A stretch of 64,000 bases of DNA. Source: Siniperca chuatsi (lineage: Eukaryota > Chordata > Actinopteri > Centrarchiformes > Sinipercidae). Below the pieces are notes generated by a model that was given only the letters and a program-made list of their open reading frames with translations, was not told where the DNA came from and did not search any database. The DNA lies in assembly GCF_020085105.1 (NCBI RefSeq), contig NC_058046.1, forward strand, positions 18,407,175-18,471,174, in the 5' to 3' direction. Shown piece after piece: positions 13,901-23,495 of the stretch. The first letter of the stretch is position 1; each line of letters opens with the position of its first letter. The position numbers and the translations under genes were made by a program.

Positions 13901-16900
13901 TAAAACGCTAACATCCTGATCCTGATCCTGATTTTATGTCTCAATATATGACTAAAGTAATGGCATGTGCATGTGATCTCTACTTTTTGAACCAGTATTC
14001 CTCATCCCTGCATTCTCTCTCCTGCTAGTTCTTCACATCCTCCCATCCCTTCCCCTGGAGTAGCCTGCTTCCCTTTGGCTTGTTCTTTCAGGTGTTTGAA
14101 TCCGTAGAGGAGGTGGACCAGATCGAGACGGAGCCCAAGAATGAAGAGGCCAAACAGGTGCCAAAAATGCCCAATGGAGCTCTGCAGGATGGGACGAGCT
14201 CCCCTGACTCTGGACACCCCTCCTCCCGCAACTTCTCTGTCACCTCCGGCCTGTCGGACGGCTCTCTAAGCACAGAGGACAGCGCTGCACCTGATACAGC
14301 CCCGAGATCTGTAGCTGTTCCTCAGAGCCTCGTCAAACCTGCAGGGGTAGAGAGCGAAGGTCTGACAGAGGAAATGGACAGCCAGGTGAAAGGTGAAGTG
14401 AGAGACAAAGAGGAGGACGAGGAGAAAGCAACCGATGTGACCAAAACTGCAGAAAATACCAAGACTGAGGTGACAGGTGACAACATGATCCAACCAATGG
14501 AGGAGGGGCTGGTGAAGGCCAAAATAGAGACAAGTCTGCAACCCAAAACACAAGAAACTGTTGAGTCTGGAGCAATTAAAACAGAGGGGCCCAAGTGTGA
14601 AGATAAAGACCTGGATGCACTGGCAGACATTAAAGGAATGAAATCTTTAGAGTCAGGGGAAACAGAAAAGGAAGTGTCCGATGAGGATACTATGATGACA
14701 TCAGCAGCTGCTACAGAATCCAAACTCGCTGAGCAAAGTCTTAAAAAAGAAGTAGAAGTGAGTATTGAGGGAACATCAAAGCTCAAGAAAACTGCAGAAA
14801 CAAATGTGGAAAAGACGAAGGAAATGGACAAATCAAAGACAAGTAAACCGCAAGAGATTTCATTGGCGGAAAGGAAAGAAAATGTATCCGTAGATCCCGT
14901 GGCTCCTGCAGTTGAAAAGAACCTTGTTTTCTCAGCGGACACCGAGGTTCAGAGAGCAAGAGAAGCCTACTCAGAAACCTCTCAGAAAGACGAGGCTCAG
15001 ACAGAATCTGATGAGTCTCCCTCAGCCATAGAAATGGAGGAGATCCCCAAAGCCAAAGTTTCCATGGTGCCTTGGAGCAGGAAGGGACGTTGTGAAGCAT
15101 CGTCTTTCTCTGAGGACTCAGCCCCTCACGTGGAGCTCAGGCAGGAGGAGGAGCAGGGAAAGCCCAGTCCAGAGGGCACCGAGTCCATCCTGTCTGAGGA
15201 GCCGGAGATGGAGAGCCTTTACCCTAACTTTGACTCTCTGGCCAGGTCTGAGAACACCAAGAATGAAGTGACCTCTCAAGAATCAGCTGGGAGTACCTTC
15301 TCTGTATGCACACTTTTTTTTCAAATTAATTCATCCTTAGGCAAATCAACCCTATAATGAGCTTGTTTTATTTATTTGTTTTATTTATTTATTCATTGTT
15401 TTTTTTGTTTCAGCAAGAGCTTTTGGACTTGTACACATTAAATCTGCACCGCATTGAAAAGGATGTCCAGCGCTGTGACAGAAACTATTGGTACTTCACT
15501 CCTGCCAATCTGGAGAAACTGCGCAACATCATGTGCAGGTAAACACTGACAGCATCAGGGCTGTGATAAAGAGTGTAAACGTGTTTATTTTACCCATCTT
15601 TATACATACGGAAAATGGCTTACCTACCTTTTCAAGGTTTTCAAAAGTATTATATTTACACCTTACAGAAGCCTGATTATGTAAAAATGAATCATAATTA
15701 TAGATCTTTGCACTTCAAAAGTAGTTGCCTTGATAAGTGGTAAATATTGTTTTGAAAAATGTATCTTCAGCATTAAAGAAAAAGTGGAATTACCTCTAAA
15801 TCTGGACAGCAGCGTGTGACTCAGATTGGCAGATGAAAACAGCTGAGTTCGGTCAAGTTCACTTCTCTTGGTTGCATATTTTCAGCTATATCTGGAGGCA
15901 CCTCGACATCGGTTACGTACAGGGCATGTGTGATCTGCTGGCTCCACTTCTAGTCATTCTGGATGATGGTGAGTCAACACTTCACAACACTTCTTATTTT
16001 CCCTCTTCTCTTACATTTGGTGTATTTTTACAGTTATTGATGGAACAACAGAGGAGAGTTTGCCCACTCACTTTCTCACTCCGGCTTTCTCTCTCTTGTT
16101 TCCTCCTTTCAGAGGCCCTGGCCTTCAGCTGTTTCACTGAGCTCATGAAGAGAATGAATCAAAACTTTCCACATGGAGGAACTATGGACACTCACTTTGC
16201 CAACATGCGCTCTCTAATCCAGGTGACACAGCACCAGTAAAGTCTTTACACATACTGTAGCAGTCAGTAGCACTAAAACCATTCATTACCCACAAACGGT
16301 CCACATTTTCACACTTTTCCTCCACAACCAGTCTCATTATATGTTTTCCTGAATCTCCTCTGATTCCCTCTCTGTATAGATCCTGGATTCTGAGCTGTTT
16401 GAGCTAATGCACCAGAATGGAGACTACACCCACTTCTACTTCTGCTACCGCTGGTTTCTCCTAGACTTCAAGCGAGGTAAAGTGGTGCAAAAGAGTTTGT
16501 GCCAATTAGAGGAGTAGGAGATTCACTCGTCTTTAAGCCTTGTTTGTGGATAAAATGCCAAACCACTTGGCAGCTTGCTAACGAGACATGAAGTTATTAA
16601 GGCTTGGAAAGGATTTAGAAGTCAGTTATATTTTGGGAAACCATTCCTGGAAGTTGCTTATAAAATAATTATCATGAACTGCCGCTGCCTGGATAGGTTT
16701 TATATTTAATTACTGAAGATTCAACTATAGGCCATCTTGTTTTCTATAAACTTTCTCACTAGGGTATCTCAGTAGATCCTCTCTCTCAGCCCAGCAAACA
16801 CCTGCTTCCACTCTTATCTCTCTCCACTGTTAACGCCGCTTCCTACAAACTCACCTCCCATCCGAGCCCTCAAACACTGACGTGGTTCAACTCCCGTTCC

Positions 16901-17462
16901 TTTATGTGCTTTGTCTTCCAGAGCTGGTGTATGATGACGTGTTTGCAGTCTGGGAAGCCATCTGGGCGGCCAAGTATGTCTCTTCTAGTCACTTTGTCCT
17001 CTTCATTGCCCTGGCGCTGGTGGAGATCTACAGGGACATCATCCTGGAGAACAACATGGACTTCACTGACATCATTAAGTTCTTCAATGGTAAAACATGC
17101 CGCTTTACAGCTGACGTTCACATACATATCCTCTCATCCCTGTTAAAGGGGCACTCCACTGATTTTACACATTAAAGATCAGTTTACTCGTCGTGGGGAG
17201 TACTATTAGGCCTGCCAAAACAGTTGCATAATGTTGTCTGTGGCTCTGAAGGAGTTTCGTCACGTCTGAGTTATACATTTATAACGGAAAAGCCTGCAAT
17301 GCAAACTTGTAGCAGGGAATTTGAAAGACTATTACCATTGAAAATTTAACGTACATGTTTCTTTGTCTTTCAGAAATGGCTGAGCACCACAACATAAAGC
17401 AGATTTTGACCCTGGCCAGAGATCTGGTGTGCAAGGTGCAGATGCTGATAGAGAACAAGTGA
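4996..17462 (+). CDS. sgsm1: Small G protein signaling modulator 1 (RUN + TBC), 5' partial
   Basis: Coding exons: 4996-5158, 5440-5592, 5680-5747, 6729-6874, 7453-7590, 8266-8390, 8937-9004, 9153-9316, 9768-9903, 10716-10842, 11352-11416, 11573-11718, 12798-12926, 13013-13195, 13738-13809, 14092-15303, 15414-15538, 15886-15968, 16113-16222, 16380-16476, 16922-17089, 17374-17462. All have GT/AG borders and phases agree, giving about 1254 residues in the window. The start enters in the RUN domain ([10 protein letters not shown]...[11 protein letters not shown]). Next comes the Rab/Rap-binding PH-like part ([14 protein letters not shown]), then a long disordered linker, then a TBC domain. The TBC Arg finger (IEKDVQR) and Gln finger (GYVQGMCD) are intact, so Rab-GAP activity is expected. 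SGSM proteins link RAP and RAB signalling, mainly in neurons. Residue agreement favours SGSM1 over SGSM2. The N-terminal exon(s) lie outside the window. Confidence 0.95.
5939..6177. repeat. MITE with imperfect ~35-bp terminal inverted repeats in SGSM1 intron
   Basis: The left end (from 5939, 'catttcgaccacaagaggct') is an imperfect reverse complement of the right end (about 6142-6177, 'agcctctcgtggccgaaat'), separated by roughly 170 bp. This is the layout of a short non-autonomous DNA transposon. There is no coding content and the superfamily is undetermined. Confidence 0.6.
10004..10160 (+). other. Candidate SGSM1 cassette exon (unproven)
   Basis: A 'gtttgttacag' acceptor precedes an open frame in the phase required after exon 9768-9903 (residues [15 protein letters not shown]...). 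Human SGSM1 has isoform-specific sequence at this same point of the protein. No strong in-phase donor is visible: candidates near 10098 and 10152 are weak. It may be only an open stretch of intron. Confidence 0.3.
12106..12215. repeat. Dispersed repeat, member 1
   Basis: Shares 'gttcattcttgac', 'gtttgaccaaaa' and a following 'tttactag...ttttcc' block, in order and spacing, with 46196-46310. Two diverged copies of one interspersed repeat of unknown class, here in an SGSM1 intron. Confidence 0.5.
13485..13600. repeat. Fragment of the TTAA-site MITE family seen whole at 38549
   Basis: The block around 'ggttgcattatgggaaatgtag' matches 'agttgcattatgggaagtgtag' in the complete element at 38549-38882. 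No termini are visible here. Confidence 0.45.
17143..17290. repeat. TTAA-site MITE, left part
   Basis: TTAA at 17143-17146 is followed by 'aggggcactccactgattttacacat', matching the left end of the full element at 38549 ('aggggcagcccgccaatttta'). The shared 'gagtacta/tgct' block follows. The right terminus is not seen. It lies in the last SGSM1 intron. Confidence 0.55.
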
Positions 17463-19059
17463 TTGTGCTGTTTGTCTTCTTTTCCTTCCAAGTAAAGTGT
17501 GAACGGCTGTAGCAGCACGAGAGTTAAATACATGAGCACACACGCTCTCACACACACTACACAAAGCCTTTACAATCAGTTTGCTGCTATGAGCCTTATT
17601 GACTGTATCCATGATGTTGTTTGTGTTGTCAACAGGTATATGAGAATATTACGCTTCATATTTGTCAGTAAGTTTAAGTGAAAACAAATGTATCTGAAAA
17701 ACTATTTCTTTAATTTCTAAATATTTTTGTCAGAAATCCTTTAAGTGTCAATCTTAATCCGAGTGCACTTAATATTTTGAGATAAGGATGGGTTTTAGTT
17801 GCACATTTCAAACCAAAATGCAGAGCTGAATTCAACCAGAGACTATATTTATGAGAAAAATACATTGTGATAATAGTTTATAATAATTATTTTAATAGTC
17901 AAAGTCTTCAAGATTAAACTTGAAATATATCAGCAAGTTATCCCCGTATTCCTATCCCTTAATGAAGGAAAGAATGTCAGCAGACTTTTCATTTTCTTTA
18001 AATACACCCCAAAATCAAATTCACTGATGACTGACTCAAAACACTGGCTTGTCGTCCAAAATGTATCTCCAGTTATGTTTAATATTAAGAATAATTTAGC
18101 TTTTAGCACCATGTCCGTGATTTAGCATCCAACAGTGTTTTTAATGTCCTTGAACTGCCTTGTCTGCCAAATATTATGTCTTTACTTGTTTTGTGTGAAT
18201 TGTACTGTACTGAGAGAAAAATGTGCTCAACTTTTGAGGATTATATTATGTTAACACTTGTAAAATCATAACCTAATATTTAAGTGACTCATGGATGTCT
18301 GGGCAGAGATTTATAAAAAGCAACAAGCCTGATTTGATAGTGTTTTTAAGTTATTTTTCATTATCCTGTGAACCACTGCATATTTTGTAAATTGTGCAGT
18401 TTGCTCACCTTGATTTTGGTCTTGTATTGTCTGGCGCCTGTTTGTTGAATCAAATGTTAATTTTAGCTTGAATATGATTACGAATAGGGAAGATCAGATG
18501 AGACAGATAATATTTAGATACAGTGACCAAAGGAAAAGTTTTGTGGTTCCACATGTTATTCAGATTCTTTAGTGTGAGAGTGACTTAAACAGAGATGGGA
18601 AAATGAAAGGGACAGTATGGCAACATTTTAAAATGGATTTCGAATGACCTGATTTTAATGGGGAAACTGTTTTGATGTTTTGGCAGATTTGAGGCTTGTG
18701 AGGACACACAATATATATGCTTTAAATCCCTTCAATCAATACTAATGTTGGGCTCAGTTAATAGCATTCATGCTTGTCATTCATTGCCAAAAACTTCACT
18801 CAGTTGGTCTTCAAGTGTTGTTTCATGAACGTGGTAATATGAATTGCTTTTAATATTGGTGTTTCTTTGTGAATGCTAACTGCTGTCAGAAAACCTATTT
18901 TAATTTATTGTAACATTTATTTGCCAAAGTATTTATTTATTTATTTATTCATTCATTCATTTTCTCATTCAGATGCTGCTTTGTTTGTAAAGCTGATATT
19001 TTTATTTTGTGGCCAGTTCTAAATGTGTATTGTAAAACAATACAATTCTATACTAAGAG

Positions 19060-19154
<95 letters not shown>

Positions 19155-19190
19155 TGGTATATGTTCTTATAATAAAAATAAAAATGGAAT
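17463..19190 (+). other. sgsm1: SGSM1 3' UTR (predicted)
   Basis: About 1.7 kb follows the stop with no recognisable gene. The first good poly(A) signal, AATAAA, is at 19171-19176, just after an (AT) tract. Earlier poly(A) use cannot be excluded. Confidence 0.55.
19063..19150. repeat. (AT)44 microsatellite
   Basis: An uninterrupted 88-bp run of AT lies about 20 bp before the predicted SGSM1 poly(A) signal. In RNA it would fold on itself. Such tracts are highly length-variable. Confidence 0.95.
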
Positions 19191-19879
19191 CATCATTATT
19201 TTTCCAAAACATGTTGTAATGTGCATTTTACTCAATTTAATCAAACTGAGGTGAGAGTCAGAAATATATCATAAAGGCAGAAGGTTGATAATCATCAAGA
19301 GATCAGTAGATACATTAGTTTGACAAAGGCTGCTCACTGAAAACTAGTTTAGAATAGTGCAAAGTAGCTTTATCTCATTAAGAAACACATAAATGTATGG
19401 GATGGCAACATGAGGGTGTTACAGTAATATTATGGTTATGCATTTTTCTATGAGGACAGCCAAATATCTAGCTATTGGCACCCATAACGCTGTAATAAAT
19501 ATTGACTGTATGTGTAAGGTTATCAACATACATTGTGACATGTACATTGTTATACATTGATAGATAACTAATATTAATATAAACAGGTAAAAACAATGCA
19601 AAACTCTACAAGTCAGTGAAGAGATGGCCTGTTAAGAAACAGTGAGCTAGCTAATACAGAGTACTACAAACTATTAAAAAAAAACCTAAATGTAACCCCT
19701 GAGTTATAGTCATTTCTTCTCTACAATAAATAAGTTTTAACTAGCTAGCTAGCTAGCTAGGGGTGGGGGAGCTAGGGATCAACCATAGGCTGTATAAACA
19801 ACCTATCAGCCAGGTCAACATGTCTTTGCCAGCTCAGTAAAAATGGAAAAGCTCAACGGTGATTGGTTGCAAGAACCAA
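19191..19879. other. Intergenic stretch, nothing recognised
   Basis: AT-rich sequence with no coding frame I can support. A short (CTAG) run occurs at about 19740-19760. A short segment before 19880 has no match elsewhere in the window. Confidence 0.6.
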
Positions 19880-20440
19880 TGGTCTCACCACCGTCTTGAA
19901 CACAGTATGGAGGGACCTCTATTAAACGCAAAACATCTATCGCCCGAACAGGGACTTGAACCCTGGACCCTCAGATTAAAAGTCTGATGCTCTACCGACT
20001 GAGCTATCCGGGCGCTCTGAGGTCCTGGAACACCATTATCAATTATAAATTAGATATATGCTATATGAAGCATATGTTTGGGACGGTGAATGTAACGCTA
20101 CACTTCGCCCCCTACTAATTTGTACAATAACCACTATCACGTATTACAAAAGTACGCCTGCGCCAACGGCAGCATTCAACACAGAAAACGCCAGTCTCAC
20201 AATACTATCAGTGTCTTTCAAAAAATTTTACTAAGGAAAGGTTGACTATTTAATAGAATAATATTCCTCCACATTCAAGACGCCCTCGACGCATTTGAAA
20301 TAAAACGTTTCAGTCAGGTGTCTGCCTGGGACATAAGCGAAGAAGGAAGGAAGTGGAAGTTAAACCTCTCGCTTCCCCTCGTCCTGCCTCCTTTGGGCTA
20401 GCTACGGCATGTCGTTAGCTACATCCATGTGAAGCTAGTT
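19880..20440. repeat. Segmental duplication, copy 1 (tRNA-Lys plus GATC upstream region)
   Basis: Matches 22876-23420 with a constant offset of 2996 bp, identical by eye over more than 500 bp. The exception is 17 bp present here (about 20405-20421) and absent there; both edges carry 'agcta', suggesting a microhomology event. The left edge falls inside the 5' end of the LINE of copy 2 and includes only that LINE's right-hand target-site duplication, so this is the derived copy. It brings a tRNA gene and the GATC promoter-like region but no GATC exon. Confidence 0.9.
19941..20013 (-). tRNA. tRNA-Lys (anticodon TTT), copy 1
   Basis: The minus strand gives a 73-nt nuclear tRNA with acceptor arms GCCCGGA/TTCGGGC, A box TAGCTCAGTCGG, anticodon-loop region ACTTTTAA (TTT) and B box GGTTCAAGTCC. 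A pol III terminator TTTT follows about 8 nt beyond the 3' end (plus 19930-19933). It has no intron. It is identical to the copy at 22937 and lies inside the derived segment. Confidence 0.95.
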
Positions 20441-21280
20441 CCGACTTTTAACCTCGAGGAAGGAGGGGGTGAAGGGAGGGTAAAGGACACTTTACTAGAT
20501 CCAAAGGTCTCTCTTTACCCAAGCTCTCATCAAGTGTTGAGAATATGTCAAATGTTACTTAATAAGTGATAGAAATATGAGAGTGGCTTGTAATTCTAAC
20601 GTGTATTTTCAACTAGAATGTATCAAAGAAATAAATTATTTCTGATTATTATTGTACATTTTGATTTTTTTTTTCCTTTAGAAACAGACCAAATCCCTGA
20701 ATAAAATATAATTCACACTGAATGGAATAGCCTAAGTATTGAAAGCAACAATGTAACTGTGTTCTCTGAATGCAGTTTGCAATATTGTTCTGTTGATTTA
20801 AAATAAATAAAATCTGATCATTTTATTGTTATCTGCATAGGTTTACAAAAAGTTCAGCTTGGCTTGACTCCTGTTTTTACGGATATTTATGGTAGAAATC
20901 ATTCAAAATTACTGCTGTAGAAATATAGTATAAGACTCCCTCACTTCACCAACTCCACCGTACCTTAATTTTCTCACATACACTCGTAACCAGAACACAC
21001 ACACAAGGAAATTAATAAAGGAATGATATAAAATAAAAATGTTAAAATGTTAAAATAAATAAAGCTAGGAAACACAGCTCTACTAGTAAAACAAGTCATA
21101 AGGGGGGTTGTAAAAAAACACAACAACAAAAATCAACACATTTTGCCAGGCTCACACATGTGTCAATATACTACACCCGTTATATGGCATGCAAATTAAT
21201 AATAATCACAACAATGAACCAATAGAACCAGACTGAGATATAACAAGCAGTTTTTGGTCTTTTAAAATTATTTACACTAT
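20441..21280. other. Intergenic stretch, nothing recognised
   Basis: AT-rich, with no supported coding frame and no repeat matched elsewhere in this window. Confidence 0.6.
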
Positions 21281-21872
21281 CTACACACTAAGAGACAAAC
21301 GATGGCAGAGACACGAATCTATCTTATCTGCCCTCTTCCTCCACATATCCTCCATCCACTGGTCAAATGGCATACCACCTTTCCGGGGACAGTATAAGTA
21401 GCCATAATACTGTCTGTTGAGTACAACAGGCAAAGGGGCAGAGGTAGGTGGAGGAGCCTGCTTAGGGAACAGACAGCAGAGCTGCACACTTCCTCTTGAC
21501 CGCTGCCTGCCCCGCTGTACTTTGAGTACTGATGTTGGGGGCCGGGCTGTGGGGGGTGCAGCAGTGGGTCGTTCCTGTACAGGTGGAGAGGTACAGGAGT
21601 AATAGTTGTATTGTAGACTACTTTTGCATGTAATCTAGGATTTTACAGTTAAAAATATTTACCTTTTTTGTGGAGTCCATTTTTAGGAAACTGCCAAAGG
21701 TGGGCATTATTATGCTGGCTTTGATGCGGCCCAGCCCGCTCAGAATGTCACGGCTACAAACAGCCCACATCCACCTGTGAGTAGGGAGAGCGACTGGCTC
21801 AGGCGGCGCCTGGAACATGACAGGGAGCAGGCTTGGCCGGCCAGCAAAGTCCGAGACAAACATTTGAGACAC
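21281..21872 (-). pseudogene. Relic of a repeat-borne coding sequence (transposon-like, family uncertain)
   Basis: Two minus-strand pieces resemble multicopy fish proteins of mobile-element type. Upstream, 21872-21650 reads '...WAVCSRDILSGLGRIKA...GSFLKMDSTKK' and ends at a good splice donor (AAG|GTAAAT). Downstream, 21490-21281 reads '...YYGYLYCPRKGGMPFDQWMEDMWRKR' and ends in a stop. The 'LKMDSTKK' phrase recalls DUF6729-like repeat proteins and the Cys/Pro-Trp tail recalls their C termini, but this is from memory only. No complete frame joins a start to this stop. Confidence 0.35.
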
Positions 21873-22479
21873 AGGGTAAATAATCTCAGCATACTCACTT
21901 TTGAGTCAGCCGCCGGACCGTGGCTTTGTAAACTGACCACAACAACAAAAAGTAACCTTAAGTGGTGCCTTGTGCATTTTACCTGGCCAGGTGTTGCTGC
22001 GGGTGATGTGGAGAGGATGCTGATAAGAGTCCTGGTTGTGGTGTCACTGCAGATGACACAGGGACCCCACAGTTAAATGTCTGTGTCCCTCAAACATTTT
22101 CCCGTCAGCTGCATCGAACATTTCTCCTTCTGTAATATTGTTTGACAGTGAATCAAAAGAATGTGCCCCCTTTTAATTTGACTTAGCTTTATGTTTAATG
22201 ACTGTCCACATTGTCCAGATTAACTTTCAAATACAGATCATGCCACTTTTTCAGGCGTGGTGCCGGTCTGTTTCCTGCCTCAGAGGGCCAGACCCTCAGG
22301 CAGCTGACCTACTCAGGCTGGACATCCACTCCTCATCACCTATAGCTCAGTGCTTCTTTTGTTTGACAGCCATCTGCCATTAATATAGTGGCTAGCAGGA
22401 AAAAGCAGTAGCCCTATCATATTATCACAAGGACGTTCAAATTAACGTGCTAGGTTCTCACAGCACAGTATGGAGGGAC

Positions 22480-22897
22480 ATCTTCTTCTTTTCCTTTCAG
22501 CTGTTCCCTTTCAGGGGTCGCCACAGCGAATCATGTGCCTCCATCTAACCCTGTCCTCTGCATCCTCTTCACTCACACCAATTAACTTCATGTCCTCTCT
22601 CACTACATCCACAAATCTCCTCTTTGGTCTTCCTCTAGACCTCCTGGCAGCTCCAGCCTCAGCATCCTTCTACCAATATATTCACAGTCTCTCCTCTGAA
22701 CATGTCCAAACCACCTCAATCTGGCCTCTCTGACTTTATCTCCGAAAAGTCTAACATGAGCTGTCCCTCTGATGGTCACTCCCAAAGAGAACCTCAGCAT
22801 CTTAAGCTCTGCTACATCCAGCTCTGCCTCTTGTCTTTTCTTCAGTGCCACTGTCTCTAAGCTGTACAACATCGCTGGTCTCACCACCGTCTTGAAC
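22480..22897 (-). mobile_element. 5'-truncated RTE-type LINE fragment
   Basis: The minus-strand frame 22899-22603 is the C-terminal tail of a non-LTR reverse transcriptase polyprotein: MFKTVVRPAMLYSLE..., ...AELKMLRFSLGV..., ...RLRWFGHVQRRD. A short 3' end follows, with a GAA-type tail at 22480-22490. A 15-bp direct repeat, acagtatggagggac, flanks it at 22465-22479 and 22898-22912: a clear target-site duplication. The coding frame is cut and slightly damaged (some family residues are missing after 'LGVTI'). RTE assignment is from the motif pattern. Confidence 0.85.
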
Positions 22898-22936
22898 ACA
22901 GTATGGAGGGACCTCTATTAAACGCAAAACATCTAT

Positions 22937-23009
22937 CGCCCGAACAGGGACTTGAACCCTGGACCCTCAGATTAAAAGTCTGATGCTCTACCGACTGAGC
23001 TATCCGGGC
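22937..23009 (-). tRNA. tRNA-Lys (anticodon TTT), copy 2
   Basis: Same 73-nt gene as 19941-20013, with intact A and B boxes and a TTTT terminator on the minus strand just beyond its 3' end. It points away from GATC, whose start codon is about 490 bp away. Confidence 0.95.
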
Positions 23010-23335
23010 GCTCTGAGGTCCTGGAACACCATTATCAATTATAAATTAGATATATGCTATATGAAGCATATGTTTGGGACGGTGAATGTAACGCTACACT
23101 TCGCCCCCTACTAATTTGTACAATAACCACTATCACGTATTACAAAAGTACGCCTGCGCCAACGGCAGCATTCAACACAGAAAACGCCAGTCTCACAATA
23201 CTATCAGTGTCTTTCAAAAAATTTTACTAAGGAAAGGTTGACTATTTAATAGAATAATATTCCTCCACATTCAAGACGCCCTCGACGCATTTGAAATAAA
23301 ACGTTTCAGTCAGGTGTCTGCCTGGGACATAAGCG

Positions 23336-23358
23336 AAGAAGGAAGGAAGTGGAAGTTA
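23336..23358 (+). promoter_or_regulatory. gatc: Candidate ETS/NRF-2 (GABP) sites in the GATC promoter
   Basis: 'gaaggaaggaagtggaag' contains GGAAGTG and a neighbouring GGAAG, the core bound by GABP, a usual activator of nuclear genes for mitochondrial proteins. It lies about 140 bp before the GATC ATG. The same block is in duplication copy 1 (about 20340-20360). Inference from motif only. Confidence 0.4.
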
Positions 23359-23495
23359 AACCTCTCGCTTCCCCTCGTCCTGCCTCCTTTGGGCTAGCTA
23401 CATCCATGTGAAGCTAGTTTAGAGCCCTGCTCTAAGAAAAAGTGATACTATTTTTATACAACTCGGACACAGCTGGCTCGCTAATTGTGCTGAAA

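Larger units (their letters stand above)
22876..23420. repeat. Segmental duplication, copy 2 (source copy, upstream of GATC)
   Basis: Counterpart of 19880-20440. The LINE target-site duplication is complete here (both sides), so this locus held the sequence before it was copied. It continues into the GATC first exon. Confidence 0.9.

Noticed and set aside
14322-14942. 206-residue antisense frame within the long SGSM1 exon
   Set aside because: Low-complexity Ser/Val-rich shadow of the Lys/Glu-rich coding strand; no independent evidence.
19740-19760. (CTAG) run as a regulatory element
   Set aside because: Short simple repeat with no context.
23442-23495. Upstream in-frame ATG for GATC
   Set aside because: Would add 18 residues with acidic character ahead of a good presequence start at 23496; kept only as an alternative.
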